This document shows positions 43,759 through 53,106 of a stretch of DNA of 64,000 bases, in pieces. The notes beneath the pieces were generated by a model that was not told where the DNA came from, did not search any database, and saw only the letters and a program-made list of their open reading frames with translations. The stretch's first letter is position 1, and each line of letters opens with the position of its first letter. This DNA comes from Eubacterium sp. AF22-8LB (GTDB taxonomy: Bacteria; Bacillota_I; Bacilli_A; Erysipelotrichales; Erysipelotrichaceae), in assembly GCF_003458715.1 (NCBI RefSeq), contig NZ_QRVI01000010.1, positions 14,425 through 78,424 on the forward strand, in the 5' to 3' direction. The position numbers were made by a program, and so were the translations under genes.

Positions 43759-43953
43759 CTAAGAATTATCTGTCTTTAAAACGTAAGCTGAAATTTTATT
43801 TTTGATTTTACAAATTTGAAATTTATAATTGTTAAAACTATTGATGATTTCAATTGGTGCATTGGGTAAAGGCTCATACATGTCATCTAAATATATCCTG
43901 TTCTGCGGTTCTCTCCAAAAAGTATCGAGTTTCAATTTACTGTAATCAATCAT
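43759..43953 (-). CDS. Hypothetical small protein upstream of the TnpB-like gene
   Basis: This 64-aa protein begins MIDYSKLKLDTFWREPQNRI and is soluble, of unknown family. It lies between the secreted-protein gene and the TnpB-like gene in the same direction, with 40 bp to the latter, so it may be co-transcribed with the guide system. AGGAATG upstream of the ATG is a weak RBS. Confidence 0.45.
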   Translation of the reverse strand: MIDYSKLKLDTFWREPQNRIYLDDMYEPLPNAPIEIINSFNNYKFQICKIKNKISAYVLKTDNS

Positions 43954-43978
43954 AGATACTACAACATTCCTTTTTGAG

Positions 43979-45118
43979 CTATTTAAGAAAAATCACACAG
44001 TCATTGACTGGCTGACTGTCTTCATCAAGTCCTGATATGATTTCTGAAGATACCGATACCCGTGTGCTTTTTATTTTGCTATGTTTTATTGAAAAGTCTG
44101 ATAATTTATATAAACCGTCTGGTAATACCACTGGAAGAACACACTCTCCTTTTTTTAATGTAAATGTATTTATCCAACGAACGCCATCATACATACTGAT
44201 ATAACCTTTTTTATCCGTTTTTAGATAATCTTTTTTATAGTTCTTTAGAGCTTTTTCATCATCCTGCAACATTTTAATTTTAAATGTTGCATTCTCGTCT
44301 GACACTTTTGCATTTTTAGATTTTAAAACGATTCTTGTAGCAGACTGTATAGATTGATCACATTCAATCATCTTAACCGTACCTTTAGAATCAGATGAAA
44401 TCTCCTTACCATCCTTCATACGAATGTATGTATATGGAGTATCTTTATCTCTTGAAACAACAAGTTCAAAAGGATCTAAATTTATTTTGTCATCAATCTT
44501 TTTAATAATGTAAGTTCCTCTTAAAAAATCATTCGATTGAAGCACTCCATTGTCATCGGACTCCAAAATTTGATAATCACCTTCTGAATCATTCTCTTTT
44601 GCAATTTCAATTGCTTTTTCTATATCTTCATTAGCCTCTTCATAATATTCTTTTTTTACACACTCGAATTTTGAATGCAAAGGCATTACATCACCATTAT
44701 CATCTGTTTTAATAGATGTAATTTTAAAACGAGAATGCATTTCTGTCAGATTCACAGATAAATTAGAATCTGCATTTTTTGTTTTATACGTAAATGAATA
44801 GTCCTTCTTTTTGATATCTTCCATTTTTGTATTTTTTTGTTTTAAAACTGAGTTGTTTTCTTTGATAGAATCAATACCATATTTAAAATGGATTGTAATT
44901 TTCAACTCAGTATCCGGTATGAAATGAAATAAATCATCCCCTCCTTCAACAGAATAAGATATACCATTATCTGTCACAACTTCAGCTGTTCCTAAACCGC
45001 CTGTAATCTCAAAATGTAGTGATTTTGAATCCTCATCCGCAAGAGTATTGAATACAGTTCCAGTCATTATTACAGACGCCGACACCCACGTATACAAAAT
45101 GTTTCTTATCATCGACAT
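43979..45118 (-). CDS. Secreted protein of the pilus region
   Basis: This 379-aa protein begins MSMIRNILYTWVSASVIMTG, a signal peptide. The mature protein is beta-rich with SpaA/Cna-B-like character (KFECVKKEYYEEANEDIEKA; GYISMYDGVRWINTFTLKKGE; ECVLPVVLPDGLYKLSDFSI). There is no LPXTG or C-terminal anchor, so it may be released or non-covalently bound. The ATG at 45118 has GGAGGG upstream. The frame to 45142 would use a start inside that RBS. It resembles an N-terminal part of the 1,204-aa adhesin (SFTYKTKNADSNLSVN here, FVYTTKTADANFSVTF there). Confidence 0.65.
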   Translation of the reverse strand: MSMIRNILYTWVSASVIMTGTVFNTLADEDSKSLHFEITGGLGTAEVVTDNGISYSVEGGDDLFHFIPDTELKITIHFKYGIDSIKENNSVLKQKNTKMEDIKKKDYSFTYKTKNADSNLSVNLTEMHSRFKITSIKTDDNGDVMPLHSKFECVKKEYYEEANEDIEKAIEIAKENDSEGDYQILESDDNGVLQSNDFLRGTYIIKKIDDKINLDPFELVVSRDKDTPYTYIRMKDGKEISSDSKGTVKMIECDQSIQSATRIVLKSKNAKVSDENATFKIKMLQDDEKALKNYKKDYLKTDKKGYISMYDGVRWINTFTLKKGECVLPVVLPDGLYKLSDFSIKHSKIKSTRVSVSSEIISGLDEDSQPVNDCVIFLK

Positions 45119-45180
45119 AAAGTTTCCCTCCTTATACACCATGTCAGTACATCAAGCATTCTTTGTACATCTTCTTTAAC

Positions 45181-45281
45181 TTGTTTTTTAGTAAAAGAAT
45201 GCCTATAATTGTAGTACAAAGAGCATATATCATGTCGTCTGGCAATTGCGACCAGTGGGACGTGGTATATGCTCTGTTTTT
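45181..45281 (+). ncRNA. Small RNA unit: promoter, long hairpin, terminator
   Basis: On the plus strand, TTGTTT (45181-45186), a 17-bp spacer and TATAAT (45204-45209) are followed near 45216 by a long hairpin, GAGCATATA.../...TATATGCTC (45221-45275, with internal CTGG/CCAG), then TGTTTTT. The predicted transcript is about 66 nt with no ORF. It is divergent from all neighbouring genes. The function is unknown. Confidence 0.55.
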
Positions 45282-45355
45282 ACATTTTCCTAGTATTTAT
45301 AGATTATATTCATATTGCATATGAAACTAACATTTAGATTTAGTCCCATATGCAA

Positions 45356-45387
45356 TAAAAGGAAGGTACTAAGCCTTCCTTTTAAAA
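45356..45387 (-). terminator. Terminator of the pilus operon
   Basis: The stem aaaaggaagg/ccttcctttt has a 7-nt loop and lies directly after the stop codon of the minor pilin gene on the minus strand. Confidence 0.85.
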
Positions 45388-45388
45388 A

Positions 45389-46408
45389 TTAATCTTCACT
45401 TTTACGAATCTTGCGTACAGTTGCAATTGAAGCACCTAGTGCGATAACAACAATACCTAACATCATATACATCATGTCTTTGTTTTTAGCAGCACCTGTG
45501 TTTACACTAGGCAACATGACATTCTGGTATACGATTGAATAACGATGATTATCATCTACGTGAACTTCCTTGTCATTTACAAATAATCCATCATCTGTAA
45601 ATTTAACTTTTACAACTTCATCCGATAATTTATATCCTTGGGGAGCACTTGATTCTTTAATGTAAGTTGTTCCGTAACGAATCAAGAATTCAGCAGTACC
45701 AGTTTTCTGATCGCCTGCGATGGTTTCAAGTTTTGAACTTTCAGCACAGTTTTCCTGTGAATATGAAGTGAATTCAAATTTGTTTGACTTGATATTCTGT
45801 CCAGTTACACTGTCAACCTTGTTCACCAAGATACGTGGTAAAGCAGTATGTTTTGGATATACTGTTACATCATACTGGAACAATTCATCTTCATCATCCC
45901 ATGTTGGAATCCCAACAATGAATGGAGTAATTGTTTCAAAATCAGCCAAATCTTCAACATAAACTAGATACACACCGACTGGAAGGTCTTTGCAAGTTGC
46001 TTTCCCTTCTTCGTCTGTTGTCATTTCATAGTCAGGAGTTTCGACTTTTTTAGCCATATCCTTGGCTACTTTGTCGATCTCATCTGCTGTTTTAATCTCA
46101 TTCAAGTCCAAATTCTCGTCTGCAAAAGGCTTATATTTAATGATATATTCGCCTTTTACGATGTCAGCAATCTGGACTACACCAAACTTTACATTTTCTT
46201 TGGAAAGGTATTTATCATAAGGGTCTGTTAATTCAACTGAAATTGACCCTAATCCATTATCAGGTACTTTAGTCAAATCTTCTTCAGGTAGAATTGTAAC
46301 ATCCCCTACTTCTGGATTATCTGTAATATCTTTAGCCTGTAGATTTAAGCATGGTACTAAAACTAGCATCAAGCTCAAGGCTAAACCGATTTTCTTCAGA
46401 ATCTTCAT
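45389..46408 (-). CDS. LPXTG-type minor/basal pilin
   Basis: This 339-aa protein has a signal peptide (MKILKKIGLALSLMLVLVPC), one or two isopeptide-type Ig domains (CKDLPVGVYLVYVEDLADFE; a Cna-B-like repeat RILVNKVDSVTGQNI...YIKESSAPQGYKLS), and a sorting signal LPSVNTGA followed by a membrane helix and basic tail (VRKIRKSED). It is probably the basal or tip subunit anchored by sortase. It overlaps srtC by 4 bp and is the last gene of the operon. Confidence 0.88.
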   Translation of the reverse strand: MKILKKIGLALSLMLVLVPCLNLQAKDITDNPEVGDVTILPEEDLTKVPDNGLGSISVELTDPYDKYLSKENVKFGVVQIADIVKGEYIIKYKPFADENLDLNEIKTADEIDKVAKDMAKKVETPDYEMTTDEEGKATCKDLPVGVYLVYVEDLADFETITPFIVGIPTWDDEDELFQYDVTVYPKHTALPRILVNKVDSVTGQNIKSNKFEFTSYSQENCAESSKLETIAGDQKTGTAEFLIRYGTTYIKESSAPQGYKLSDEVVKVKFTDDGLFVNDKEVHVDDNHRYSIVYQNVMLPSVNTGAAKNKDMMYMMLGIVVIALGASIATVRKIRKSED

Positions 46409-47259
46409 GACTTTAACTTTCTCTCCTTTCTCTTATTAAAAATAAATCTAAGAATCAAAATAATCACAATCAAAAATGGAAGTGCTGTAAATAACAACTC
46501 TCGCCAGCTCATCATTTCTGGTTCAATGGCTTCTTTTTTCTTTTCACTGTATGGTACACGTTTACCAGTCAAAATCAGTCTGTGCGTATTGACTCCATAC
46601 GGTGTACAAGTCAACAAAGTTGCAAGGTCTTTGCCTTCTTCTATCCCAAGTACATCAGGAGCTTCTTCTTTTTTTACAATCTCAATTTTATAAATCTGGT
46701 AAGCTAATGTTTTGTTACCAACATGGATATAAAACAGATCGTCTTTTTTTAATTCATCCAGCCTTGTAAAAAGCTTTGCGTTTGGCAAACCCCTATGACC
46801 CGTCAAAACAGTACGTGTATTTTTACCACCGACCGGGAATGATGAATTTTGTAAATGACCTACACCACTTGACAATACCTCATCACTTGTTCCGTGGTAA
46901 ATTGGAAGGTCAACGCCTATCTTTGGTATCTCTATCGAACCCATGATCCCTTTGCCAGTCAGATTTAAAATACTTTCGTAGTTTTCATCCGATAAAATAT
47001 CTGTATCGATATCTCCTACAGAAGCTCCCATTGTTTGGAAAAGCATATCATTATAATTGTGAGCCTTTTGAATCTGTTCATTGATTTTTGCTTTATCCGT
47101 ATGTTTTACTTTGCTCTCATAGGTTGAAATCATACTATTCTGCTGTATGCTAGAATGAATACTCGATACCAGTGGAATCGAACATAAAGATATTCCGATT
47201 ACAATCAGTAAACGTACTGTCCAACTGGTTTCCTTGATAGCTTTAATAATCGACTTCAA
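46405..47259 (-). CDS. srtC: Class C sortase (pilin polymerase)
   Basis: This 284-aa protein has an N-terminal membrane segment (LLIVIGISLCSIPLVSS). The sortase domain has the catalytic His in VLTGHRGLPNAKLFTRL and the catalytic Cys in TLLTCTPYGVNTHRL with downstream Arg. A C-terminal membrane helix (LLFTALPFLIVIILILRFIF) is typical of class C. It cross-links pilin subunits. It starts at TTG 47259 with a strong GGAGGT RBS. The frame to 47313 includes palindrome A11 and is rejected. Confidence 0.92.
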   Translation of the reverse strand: MKSIIKAIKETSWTVRLLIVIGISLCSIPLVSSIHSSIQQNSMISTYESKVKHTDKAKINEQIQKAHNYNDMLFQTMGASVGDIDTDILSDENYESILNLTGKGIMGSIEIPKIGVDLPIYHGTSDEVLSSGVGHLQNSSFPVGGKNTRTVLTGHRGLPNAKLFTRLDELKKDDLFYIHVGNKTLAYQIYKIEIVKKEEAPDVLGIEEGKDLATLLTCTPYGVNTHRLILTGKRVPYSEKKKEAIEPEMMSWRELLFTALPFLIVIILILRFIFNKRKERKLKS

Positions 47260-47278
47260 TATCAGCACCTCCAAAAAT

Positions 47279-47302
47279 GGAAGGTGGCAGTACTGCCATC
47301 CT
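47279..47302. repeat. Palindrome A11
   Basis: The exact core TGGCAGTACTGCCA (47285-47298) with arms GGA/TCC lies between the major pilin stop and the srtC RBS. Confidence 0.9.
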
Positions 47303-47324
47303 AACCATTTCATTCATTTTCTAA

Positions 47325-49163
47325 TTAGTCTTTTTTGCTTTTACGTTTTTTATCTAATGCTAATGCACCAACGACTGTGATTGTACCTGCACCTAAACAA
47401 ATCATTGTTGCACTAGAACCAGTGATTGGTAATTTAGTTCCTACATAGTTGACTACAGTGATGTTAGCAGAACCATCTGTTACATCTGTTTTTAAGTTAG
47501 TGTCGCTTTCTTTGTAAGCACCATCTAAGAATTCCTTAACATGAGCAGTTGCTTCTAATTTTTGCAATGTTTTTTCAGTAGCACCTTCACCTGAAACATA
47601 ATTGTTGCGGTCAGCATTAAATGTTGGCTTGATAGTGATTACGATTGGATCTTGTAATTCACGATATCCAGCAGGCGAATCCGTTTCTTTCAAGTAATAT
47701 GTACCTTGATCTAAACCTAAGATAGTAAATACACCTTTTGCATCGGATGCCATTTCAACAGCATTACTTGGTCTTGTTCCACCAGTGTGGTCTGTACCAC
47801 TTAAAGAATCACGGTTGATTACAACATATCCATTTGGAGATTCCTTAACATATACTTCATTTGTGCATTCAGCATCTGAATATAAACGGAATTTAGCATC
47901 TTTCAACAATTTATTGTGGTTGTTGATTTTCAACCCATTAATTTTATAAGTAAAGCAAACTACTGTATCCCAAGGAGTTGTACCAGTAGAACCTACTCCA
48001 TCGCTGTCTGGGTTGTTAGAGAATTCCAAACGAACCGCATTTTCAAAACCTCCACGTCCAGTACGTGTAGAAGCTTTGTCATTTAATGTAGCATTGTATG
48101 ATAAATGGATTGTTTGTCCATAAGCATTTTCCTTCAAGTTATTGAAACCTTCTGAGAATTGTCTATCAACGATTGATTTTAAATCATTGATTGTAACGTT
48201 GAAAGTATCTTCCCCTGCATCTGTATTAATAGCAAATTCATTGTTCTTTAATGTGTACGTTTTTGTACCATTAGAAATTGTTACATTAACTGAATCTTTA
48301 TGGAACGTTAATGCTTCGTCCATCTTGTCATGGAATACATATTTATATGTGTCATATCCATTCATGTTTGGAACGACTGAGCTGTAGTAGTAAGGTACTG
48401 TCTGACCAATTTCATAGTCACCTACATCATTCCATCCCATTCCGTTGTCATCTTCTTTGATTTTCTTTGTGACTGTTGGATAATCTGATTTGATTGTAAC
48501 TGTTGCATCTGGATTGGCTGTGTTTGTCAAAATCAATGAAGCAGCAGTGTGTGTGTCCTGTACTGCTGAAACTTCATCCGTTAAATAGTAGCCGTATCCC
48601 AATCCACCGAATTTAACGGAACCATCGACTGGACTAGTTGCTGTTACATTAACAGTAGTTGGTGTAAGACCTTCTTTTACCAACTCATTTCTTAAATCTT
48701 CTACAAAGTAACGATAATTGCTGTAGCGACCTTCTAATTTCTGGTCTGCCTGAGCACCTTCCACTTTGTTTGTATTCAAAGTCTGAATATAGTCGATTAC
48801 ATCATATTCAGTAACTGAAGAAGCTGATTTGTTGATTTTCTTTCCAACAACTGTTTGTAAAGCTGTTTTGTAAGCATCATTCCATGTATAGTTGATTGAT
48901 TCCTGATCTACCGCATTTTCAGCGTCAAACAATTTATAGACTTGGAATTTTTTTCCAACTAAACTTTGTCCATCATTTGGGTGGATGGTGATTGAAGCAC
49001 TACCCTGTCCGAAATCAGCAACACCATTTGGAGTTGCCAATGTTGATGGTGCCTGTGTTATAGCGTAAACAGGAGCAATTACTGGTGCTACGCTTGAAGC
49101 AACAGGACTTAATGTAACTGCCAACGCAGAAAAGCCTGCGAAAACTACATTTTTGATTTTCAT
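47325..49163 (-). CDS. Major pilin (SpaA-type, LPITG-anchored)
   Basis: This 612-aa protein has a signal peptide (residues about 1-34). It carries several isopeptide-forming Ig domains (SITIHPNDGQSLVGKKFQVY; DGSVKFGGLGYGYYLTDEVS; a C-terminal Cna-B domain ending in GLDQGTYYLKETDSPAGYRE). The sorting signal is LPITGSSATMICLGAG with a hydrophobic anchor and basic tail KKRKSKKD. It is the polymerised shaft subunit, co-transcribed with srtC and the minor pilin. The codons for the membrane anchor contain the sequence matched by a spacer at 41725-41754. Confidence 0.92.
   Translation of the reverse strand: MKIKNVVFAGFSALAVTLSPVASSVAPVIAPVYAITQAPSTLATPNGVADFGQGSASITIHPNDGQSLVGKKFQVYKLFDAENAVDQESINYTWNDAYKTALQTVVGKKINKSASSVTEYDVIDYIQTLNTNKVEGAQADQKLEGRYSNYRYFVEDLRNELVKEGLTPTTVNVTATSPVDGSVKFGGLGYGYYLTDEVSAVQDTHTAASLILTNTANPDATVTIKSDYPTVTKKIKEDDNGMGWNDVGDYEIGQTVPYYYSSVVPNMNGYDTYKYVFHDKMDEALTFHKDSVNVTISNGTKTYTLKNNEFAINTDAGEDTFNVTINDLKSIVDRQFSEGFNNLKENAYGQTIHLSYNATLNDKASTRTGRGGFENAVRLEFSNNPDSDGVGSTGTTPWDTVVCFTYKINGLKINNHNKLLKDAKFRLYSDAECTNEVYVKESPNGYVVINRDSLSGTDHTGGTRPSNAVEMASDAKGVFTILGLDQGTYYLKETDSPAGYRELQDPIVITIKPTFNADRNNYVSGEGATEKTLQKLEATAHVKEFLDGAYKESDTNLKTDVTDGSANITVVNYVGTKLPITGSSATMICLGAGTITVVGALALDKKRKSKKD
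47378..47407 (-). other. Protospacer matching the array 2 guide
   Basis: These 30 bp match spacer 41725-41754 at 29 positions. The mismatch is TGT in the gene and TGC in the spacer, both Cys. The guide RNA has the same sense as the pilin mRNA, so it would pair with the template DNA strand and not with the mRNA. The 5' flank on the non-target strand is GTGCAA. Confidence 0.9.
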
Positions 49164-49186
49164 ATCCTATTTTCTCCTTTTATTAT

Positions 49187-52100
49187 TTACTTACTCTCCT
49201 CATCTGGAGTTTGTTTTTTTCTTTTTGATGCAACATAGGCTAAACCTAATACACCTAAACCTAAAGCCACTAAAATAATCGTTCCGTTAGAACCTGTTTC
49301 AGGCAATAACTGTGTTGTTTTGTTTGTAATATCTACTGCAACAACACGATCATTTTTAGTTCCTTCTAATCGAACGTTTCCAGTTGTCTTAGATGTATCG
49401 TATTTCGTTCCATCGACTGTAAATTCAAATGTGTTTGTCTGAGGTGTGGCTTTTACATACACAGAATGTACATAAGCCTTTCCGTTTTCGTCTACTGGAA
49501 TTCTGTAGCCTTGTGGAGCCTTTGTTTCCTTGAAGTAGTATGTCTTTTCTACATCTAGATTTTTGAAGGTTAATAAACCTTTCTCATCTGAAGTCTGTGT
49601 GTCTACAACCTTCTCGCATTCTTCATCACTGTACAAAGTGAATTCAGCACCTTTTAAGACTTTTCCATGCTCATTTGTTTTAGTGATTTTCAAATTGAAA
49701 GGATTAACCTTTTCACCAAATGTAGCATAGCCGTCCCCTGAATCTTTTGTACCTTGTGCAATCAGACTGTTTGTACCAGATGTAAATGTGATCTTACCTG
49801 TACCAGAAGCCACATTGAATACAACTTCGTTCGGATTCAACTGATATCCATCAGGAGATTTGATTTCCTTGATTTTGTGAGTACCCGAAGCCAAACCTGT
49901 GATCGTAATTTCACCGCTGCCATTTGTTGTTAATTCTTTCGTTGAACCATCTGGCAATGTGTGAAGGAATACAGCGCCTGCAACTGGTGTAGAAGTTCCT
50001 GCCTGTACCTTCTTGATATCGAATTTAATGACCTTTTCATTTACTGTAGGCATGTTGAAAGTTTCAACTCTTTCTGCATTTCCAGATGTAGTGATTTTTT
50101 TGACAAACACTTCACTATTAATAAAGTAGCCTGTTGGAGCTTTTGATTCCTGAATAGTAATTGTTCCTACAGGAAGAGTAGGAGCTGATGATCCATTATA
50201 ATAGAAATCATCACCACTCACTTTATATTTAGAATCTAAGTAAGTGAAACCATTTTCATTTGTTTTTAGAACCCACGAACGATCTGGAGTCTGACCTGAC
50301 TTCGCTGGATCTTCATCATAAAGACCTTTATAGTACTTCACTGTAAATTCTGCACCTGCAAGGCTGGCACTTCCCTGTGGCTTGTTTTTGTTCGTTTCCT
50401 TATCAACTTTACCTAGAACTACAGAAACTGGATCGGATTGCGGATAATCCTTGAATTCGCCGTTTGTTCCAATCCAAGAATTTTCATTTGCCTTGATTGT
50501 TACTTTAACAACTGAATTATTCAAAGCATATCCTTTTGGATTCTTGGTTTCCTTTACATAGTAAGTACCTTCATCCAATTCAACTTCATTTGACCAGTCT
50601 TTATTTTTTTCTGAATTATCGTACTTTCCGATAGTCAAAGTTTTCACTTTATTCTTGTTAGCTTTTGCATCAGCTTCTGTTTTATACACTCCGTATTCAG
50701 CTCCCTGTAATGAGTAGCAAGGGTTGTTATCTGTGATAGCTGGGTTTGCAGAAGTCTTTTTAATGCTTAATTTACCTTTTTTGATTGGAGGTTCTGGCTG
50801 AGTATCATCCAAAACGATAATACGTAAGTTTGAGTGATTTGCTAAATCCACAGTAGCCATATGTGTTAAAGAAGAGCCACCATTGTGGAACGCAGAGTCT
50901 ACTGTGTATTCCTTATTTCCATGCTTTAATGTCAAATTTTTAGTAACCGTTGTCCAAACGGGATTCCAGTACCATTCATCATTGTTGTAAAATGAAGGAT
51001 TATATTGCCCAGGTTTCCCATTGACTGCTATTGTTCCATGAGAAACTCCAACCGCAACAATTCTTGGCTTAAAGCCATCAGCAGTTCCATAATACTTTTG
51101 ATAATTCGCCTTACATTCTGTGACCGCAGCTTTTAAAGCATTTACGACAGTTGTTTTCGTATTTTTACCATTCACTGTATAGTTTTCATTACAGTCTAAA
51201 TTCATTGTTGTTCCAATGACTTTTAAAACAGCTTTGTAATTATAAGAACCATCAGTATTCATAGCTAATCCAAAGCCGTCATCGTTCCAATCGTGAATTG
51301 CCCATGCAACAGTGGCTGAACCGTTTGCCGGACCACCACCAGAAGCACCACCAGAGCCACCTGCATCAGTTACACTGATATTGTCACCAGTAATGGTAAC
51401 ATTGACCAGTTCATTAGTCTTTCCTGTAACACTTTTAGAAGAAAAGACATTTGCTTTTACCTCTTTCACTTTTCCATATTTGGAAATCATACCTGAAACT
51501 GTGGCAGCAGCACCTGATGTTGCAGAAGCATTTACATACCAGTCAACATCATCACCATAATTCGATGAACTTAGTACAACTCCATCTTCATCACATGCAC
51601 CAACCGTAATGACACCTGAAACATTTGCAGGTACAAAATTTGATGCATCCAATGCATTGTTTCCTGCTGAAGCAACAACTGTAATACCCGCTTTAACCGC
51701 TTCTTTGACTTTTGCTTCAATCAGGCTTGTATCATCGTTAGCCAATCCAGAGAATGACATATTGATGATGGATACATGAGAATCAATCGCATACTGAATA
51801 GCTGAAACGATAGAAGCTGTTGTTCCGTTTCCATTGTCATCCAATGCCTTTAAAGCTAAAATCTTAGCATTGCTGTCCTGTTTACGGATTGCTTTGATCA
51901 TTTTAGATGCATGACCCTGATGGTCTGTCGTATCCCCATCTACAAATGATACAGCATCTACTGTAGATCCATCTGTACCTGTATCAATCAATGCAATCAC
52001 ATTCTTACCAGAATAATCTTTTACATTTTTCTGGTCTGCCTGATTGATTGCTGTATCAATATCCTTTGTTGATACAACATCGGTTGATGACTGTGTGTTT

Positions 52101-52801
52101 TCATCCATTGATAAAACCTGTTCCGTATCCACCTTACCTTTGTCTTTTAATTCTGATTTAGCTTTATCCGCTTCATCCTGAGAATCATATTCCAAAACGT
52201 ACATATTAGAATATTTAGCTGAAATCAAATCTGAATCCAGATTCTTTTTCTTACCTTGATATACAAGTCTTACCTTGTCCCCATCCTCAGAAGAAGAATC
52301 CTCGCTCTCATCATTTGAAGAAATATCTTCAGATGTGTTTGAATCTTCATTTTCAACAGATGCCTGATCGCTTGTCGTTTTGTCAGCTGTACTGTTTTCT
52401 ATTTTCTGCGTTTCTTTTGATTTAAAAGTTACACTGAAATTTGCATCCGCAGTCTTTGTTGTATAGACAAAACTAAAAGATTTTTTTCCGCTCGTAAATC
52501 CTGGAATTGTGTTGTTATTCATAGTGATATCATCAATAACCGCATTCTCGTTGGATTTTGAGACAATTTTAATTTCTGTACCCTCGTCGTAATCTGCATT
52601 GAAGATATCACCATTCGACAATGATTTCGTGAAATCACCCGATGAAAGTGTGACTCTACCATCTCCTACAACATTCACTGAAAAGCCTGCTGAATCAACA
52701 GCCTGAGCGGTTGTTTCTTCTGCATACGCAGGAAGAACAAGGTTCAAGGATGTCAGTGCTGTTACGAAAAAAGCCAGAAAAACGTTCTTAAACTTTTTCA
52801 T
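49187..52801 (-). CDS. Subtilase-SpaA multidomain adhesin, LPETG-anchored
   Basis: This 1,204-aa protein has a signal peptide (about 1-27), a Cna-like head and an acidic Ser/Asp linker (130-175). A subtilisin-like domain (about 265-440) has Asp273 in ALIDTGTDG, His297 in DHQGHASKM, oxyanion Asn in ASAGNN and Ser429 in ASATSGAAATV, so the triad looks intact. A Gly-rich hinge and a central domain (about 505-675) follow. Four SpaA/Cna-B repeats (about 680-1150) each end in an E-x-x-x-P-x-G-Y-type motif. LPETGSNG, a membrane helix and the tail KRKKQTPDEESK close the protein. It is probably the pilus tip adhesin, with a protease that may self-process or cut host or competitor proteins. Confidence 0.88.
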   Translation of the reverse strand: MKKFKNVFLAFFVTALTSLNLVLPAYAEETTAQAVDSAGFSVNVVGDGRVTLSSGDFTKSLSNGDIFNADYDEGTEIKIVSKSNENAVIDDITMNNNTIPGFTSGKKSFSFVYTTKTADANFSVTFKSKETQKIENSTADKTTSDQASVENEDSNTSEDISSNDESEDSSSEDGDKVRLVYQGKKKNLDSDLISAKYSNMYVLEYDSQDEADKAKSELKDKGKVDTEQVLSMDENTQSSTDVVSTKDIDTAINQADQKNVKDYSGKNVIALIDTGTDGSTVDAVSFVDGDTTDHQGHASKMIKAIRKQDSNAKILALKALDDNGNGTTASIVSAIQYAIDSHVSIINMSFSGLANDDTSLIEAKVKEAVKAGITVVASAGNNALDASNFVPANVSGVITVGACDEDGVVLSSSNYGDDVDWYVNASATSGAAATVSGMISKYGKVKEVKANVFSSKSVTGKTNELVNVTITGDNISVTDAGGSGGASGGGPANGSATVAWAIHDWNDDGFGLAMNTDGSYNYKAVLKVIGTTMNLDCNENYTVNGKNTKTTVVNALKAAVTECKANYQKYYGTADGFKPRIVAVGVSHGTIAVNGKPGQYNPSFYNNDEWYWNPVWTTVTKNLTLKHGNKEYTVDSAFHNGGSSLTHMATVDLANHSNLRIIVLDDTQPEPPIKKGKLSIKKTSANPAITDNNPCYSLQGAEYGVYKTEADAKANKNKVKTLTIGKYDNSEKNKDWSNEVELDEGTYYVKETKNPKGYALNNSVVKVTIKANENSWIGTNGEFKDYPQSDPVSVVLGKVDKETNKNKPQGSASLAGAEFTVKYYKGLYDEDPAKSGQTPDRSWVLKTNENGFTYLDSKYKVSGDDFYYNGSSAPTLPVGTITIQESKAPTGYFINSEVFVKKITTSGNAERVETFNMPTVNEKVIKFDIKKVQAGTSTPVAGAVFLHTLPDGSTKELTTNGSGEITITGLASGTHKIKEIKSPDGYQLNPNEVVFNVASGTGKITFTSGTNSLIAQGTKDSGDGYATFGEKVNPFNLKITKTNEHGKVLKGAEFTLYSDEECEKVVDTQTSDEKGLLTFKNLDVEKTYYFKETKAPQGYRIPVDENGKAYVHSVYVKATPQTNTFEFTVDGTKYDTSKTTGNVRLEGTKNDRVVAVDITNKTTQLLPETGSNGTIILVALGLGVLGLAYVASKRKKQTPDEESK

Positions 52802-52814
52802 ATTTCAATCCTTT

Positions 52815-52833
52815 CTAAGGCAGATTGCCTTAA
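52815..52833. repeat. Palindrome B2
   Basis: CTAAGGCAGATTGCCTTAA lies just upstream of the RBS of the adhesin gene, in its 5' leader. Confidence 0.85.
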
Positions 52834-52874
52834 TTCATTTATTTCCCCTTTATTTCTATCCCTTTAAAAATCCC

Positions 52875-52935
52875 TAACGTTAGAAATCTTGATTTTTTTG
52901 AGTGTTTCATAACATCAATATCTTGAAAGGAAAAA
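52875..52935 (-). promoter_or_regulatory. Palindromes upstream of the adhesin gene
   Basis: A perfect 10-bp inverted repeat ACATCAATAT/ATATTGATGT (52902-52911, 52926-52935) and a 10-bp palindrome CTAACGTTAG (52875-52884) lie in the 300-bp leader of the pilus operon. Otherwise that leader is gene-free. They are candidate operators. Confidence 0.4.
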
Positions 52936-53071
52936 ATATTGATGTAATTTCAACTCAATTTAAGGAAAATCAAATAAACTGTATCTGTTCATATTTCATC
53001 CCACCCTTTCTCATATATACTTTCTTTTGGTGCAATAGCACGGGTATTCCCCGCTTTATTGCGTGTGAAAC

Positions 53072-53103
53072 AAAAAAGGAACTCAACGTGAGTTCCTTTT
53101 TTT
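53072..53103. terminator. Bidirectional terminator
   Basis: The stem AGGAACTCA/TGAGTTCCT is flanked by A6 and T7. On the minus strand it follows the 41-aa ORF. A second stem GTGCAATA/ATTGC with GGG/CCC lies beside it (53031-53066). Confidence 0.75.
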
Positions 53104-53106
53104 ATA

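Noticed and set aside
53031..53066. Cyclic-di-GMP riboswitch near the adhesin leader
   Set aside because: The GCAATA/TATTGC hairpin lacks the conserved GEMM core. It looks like part of a terminator region.
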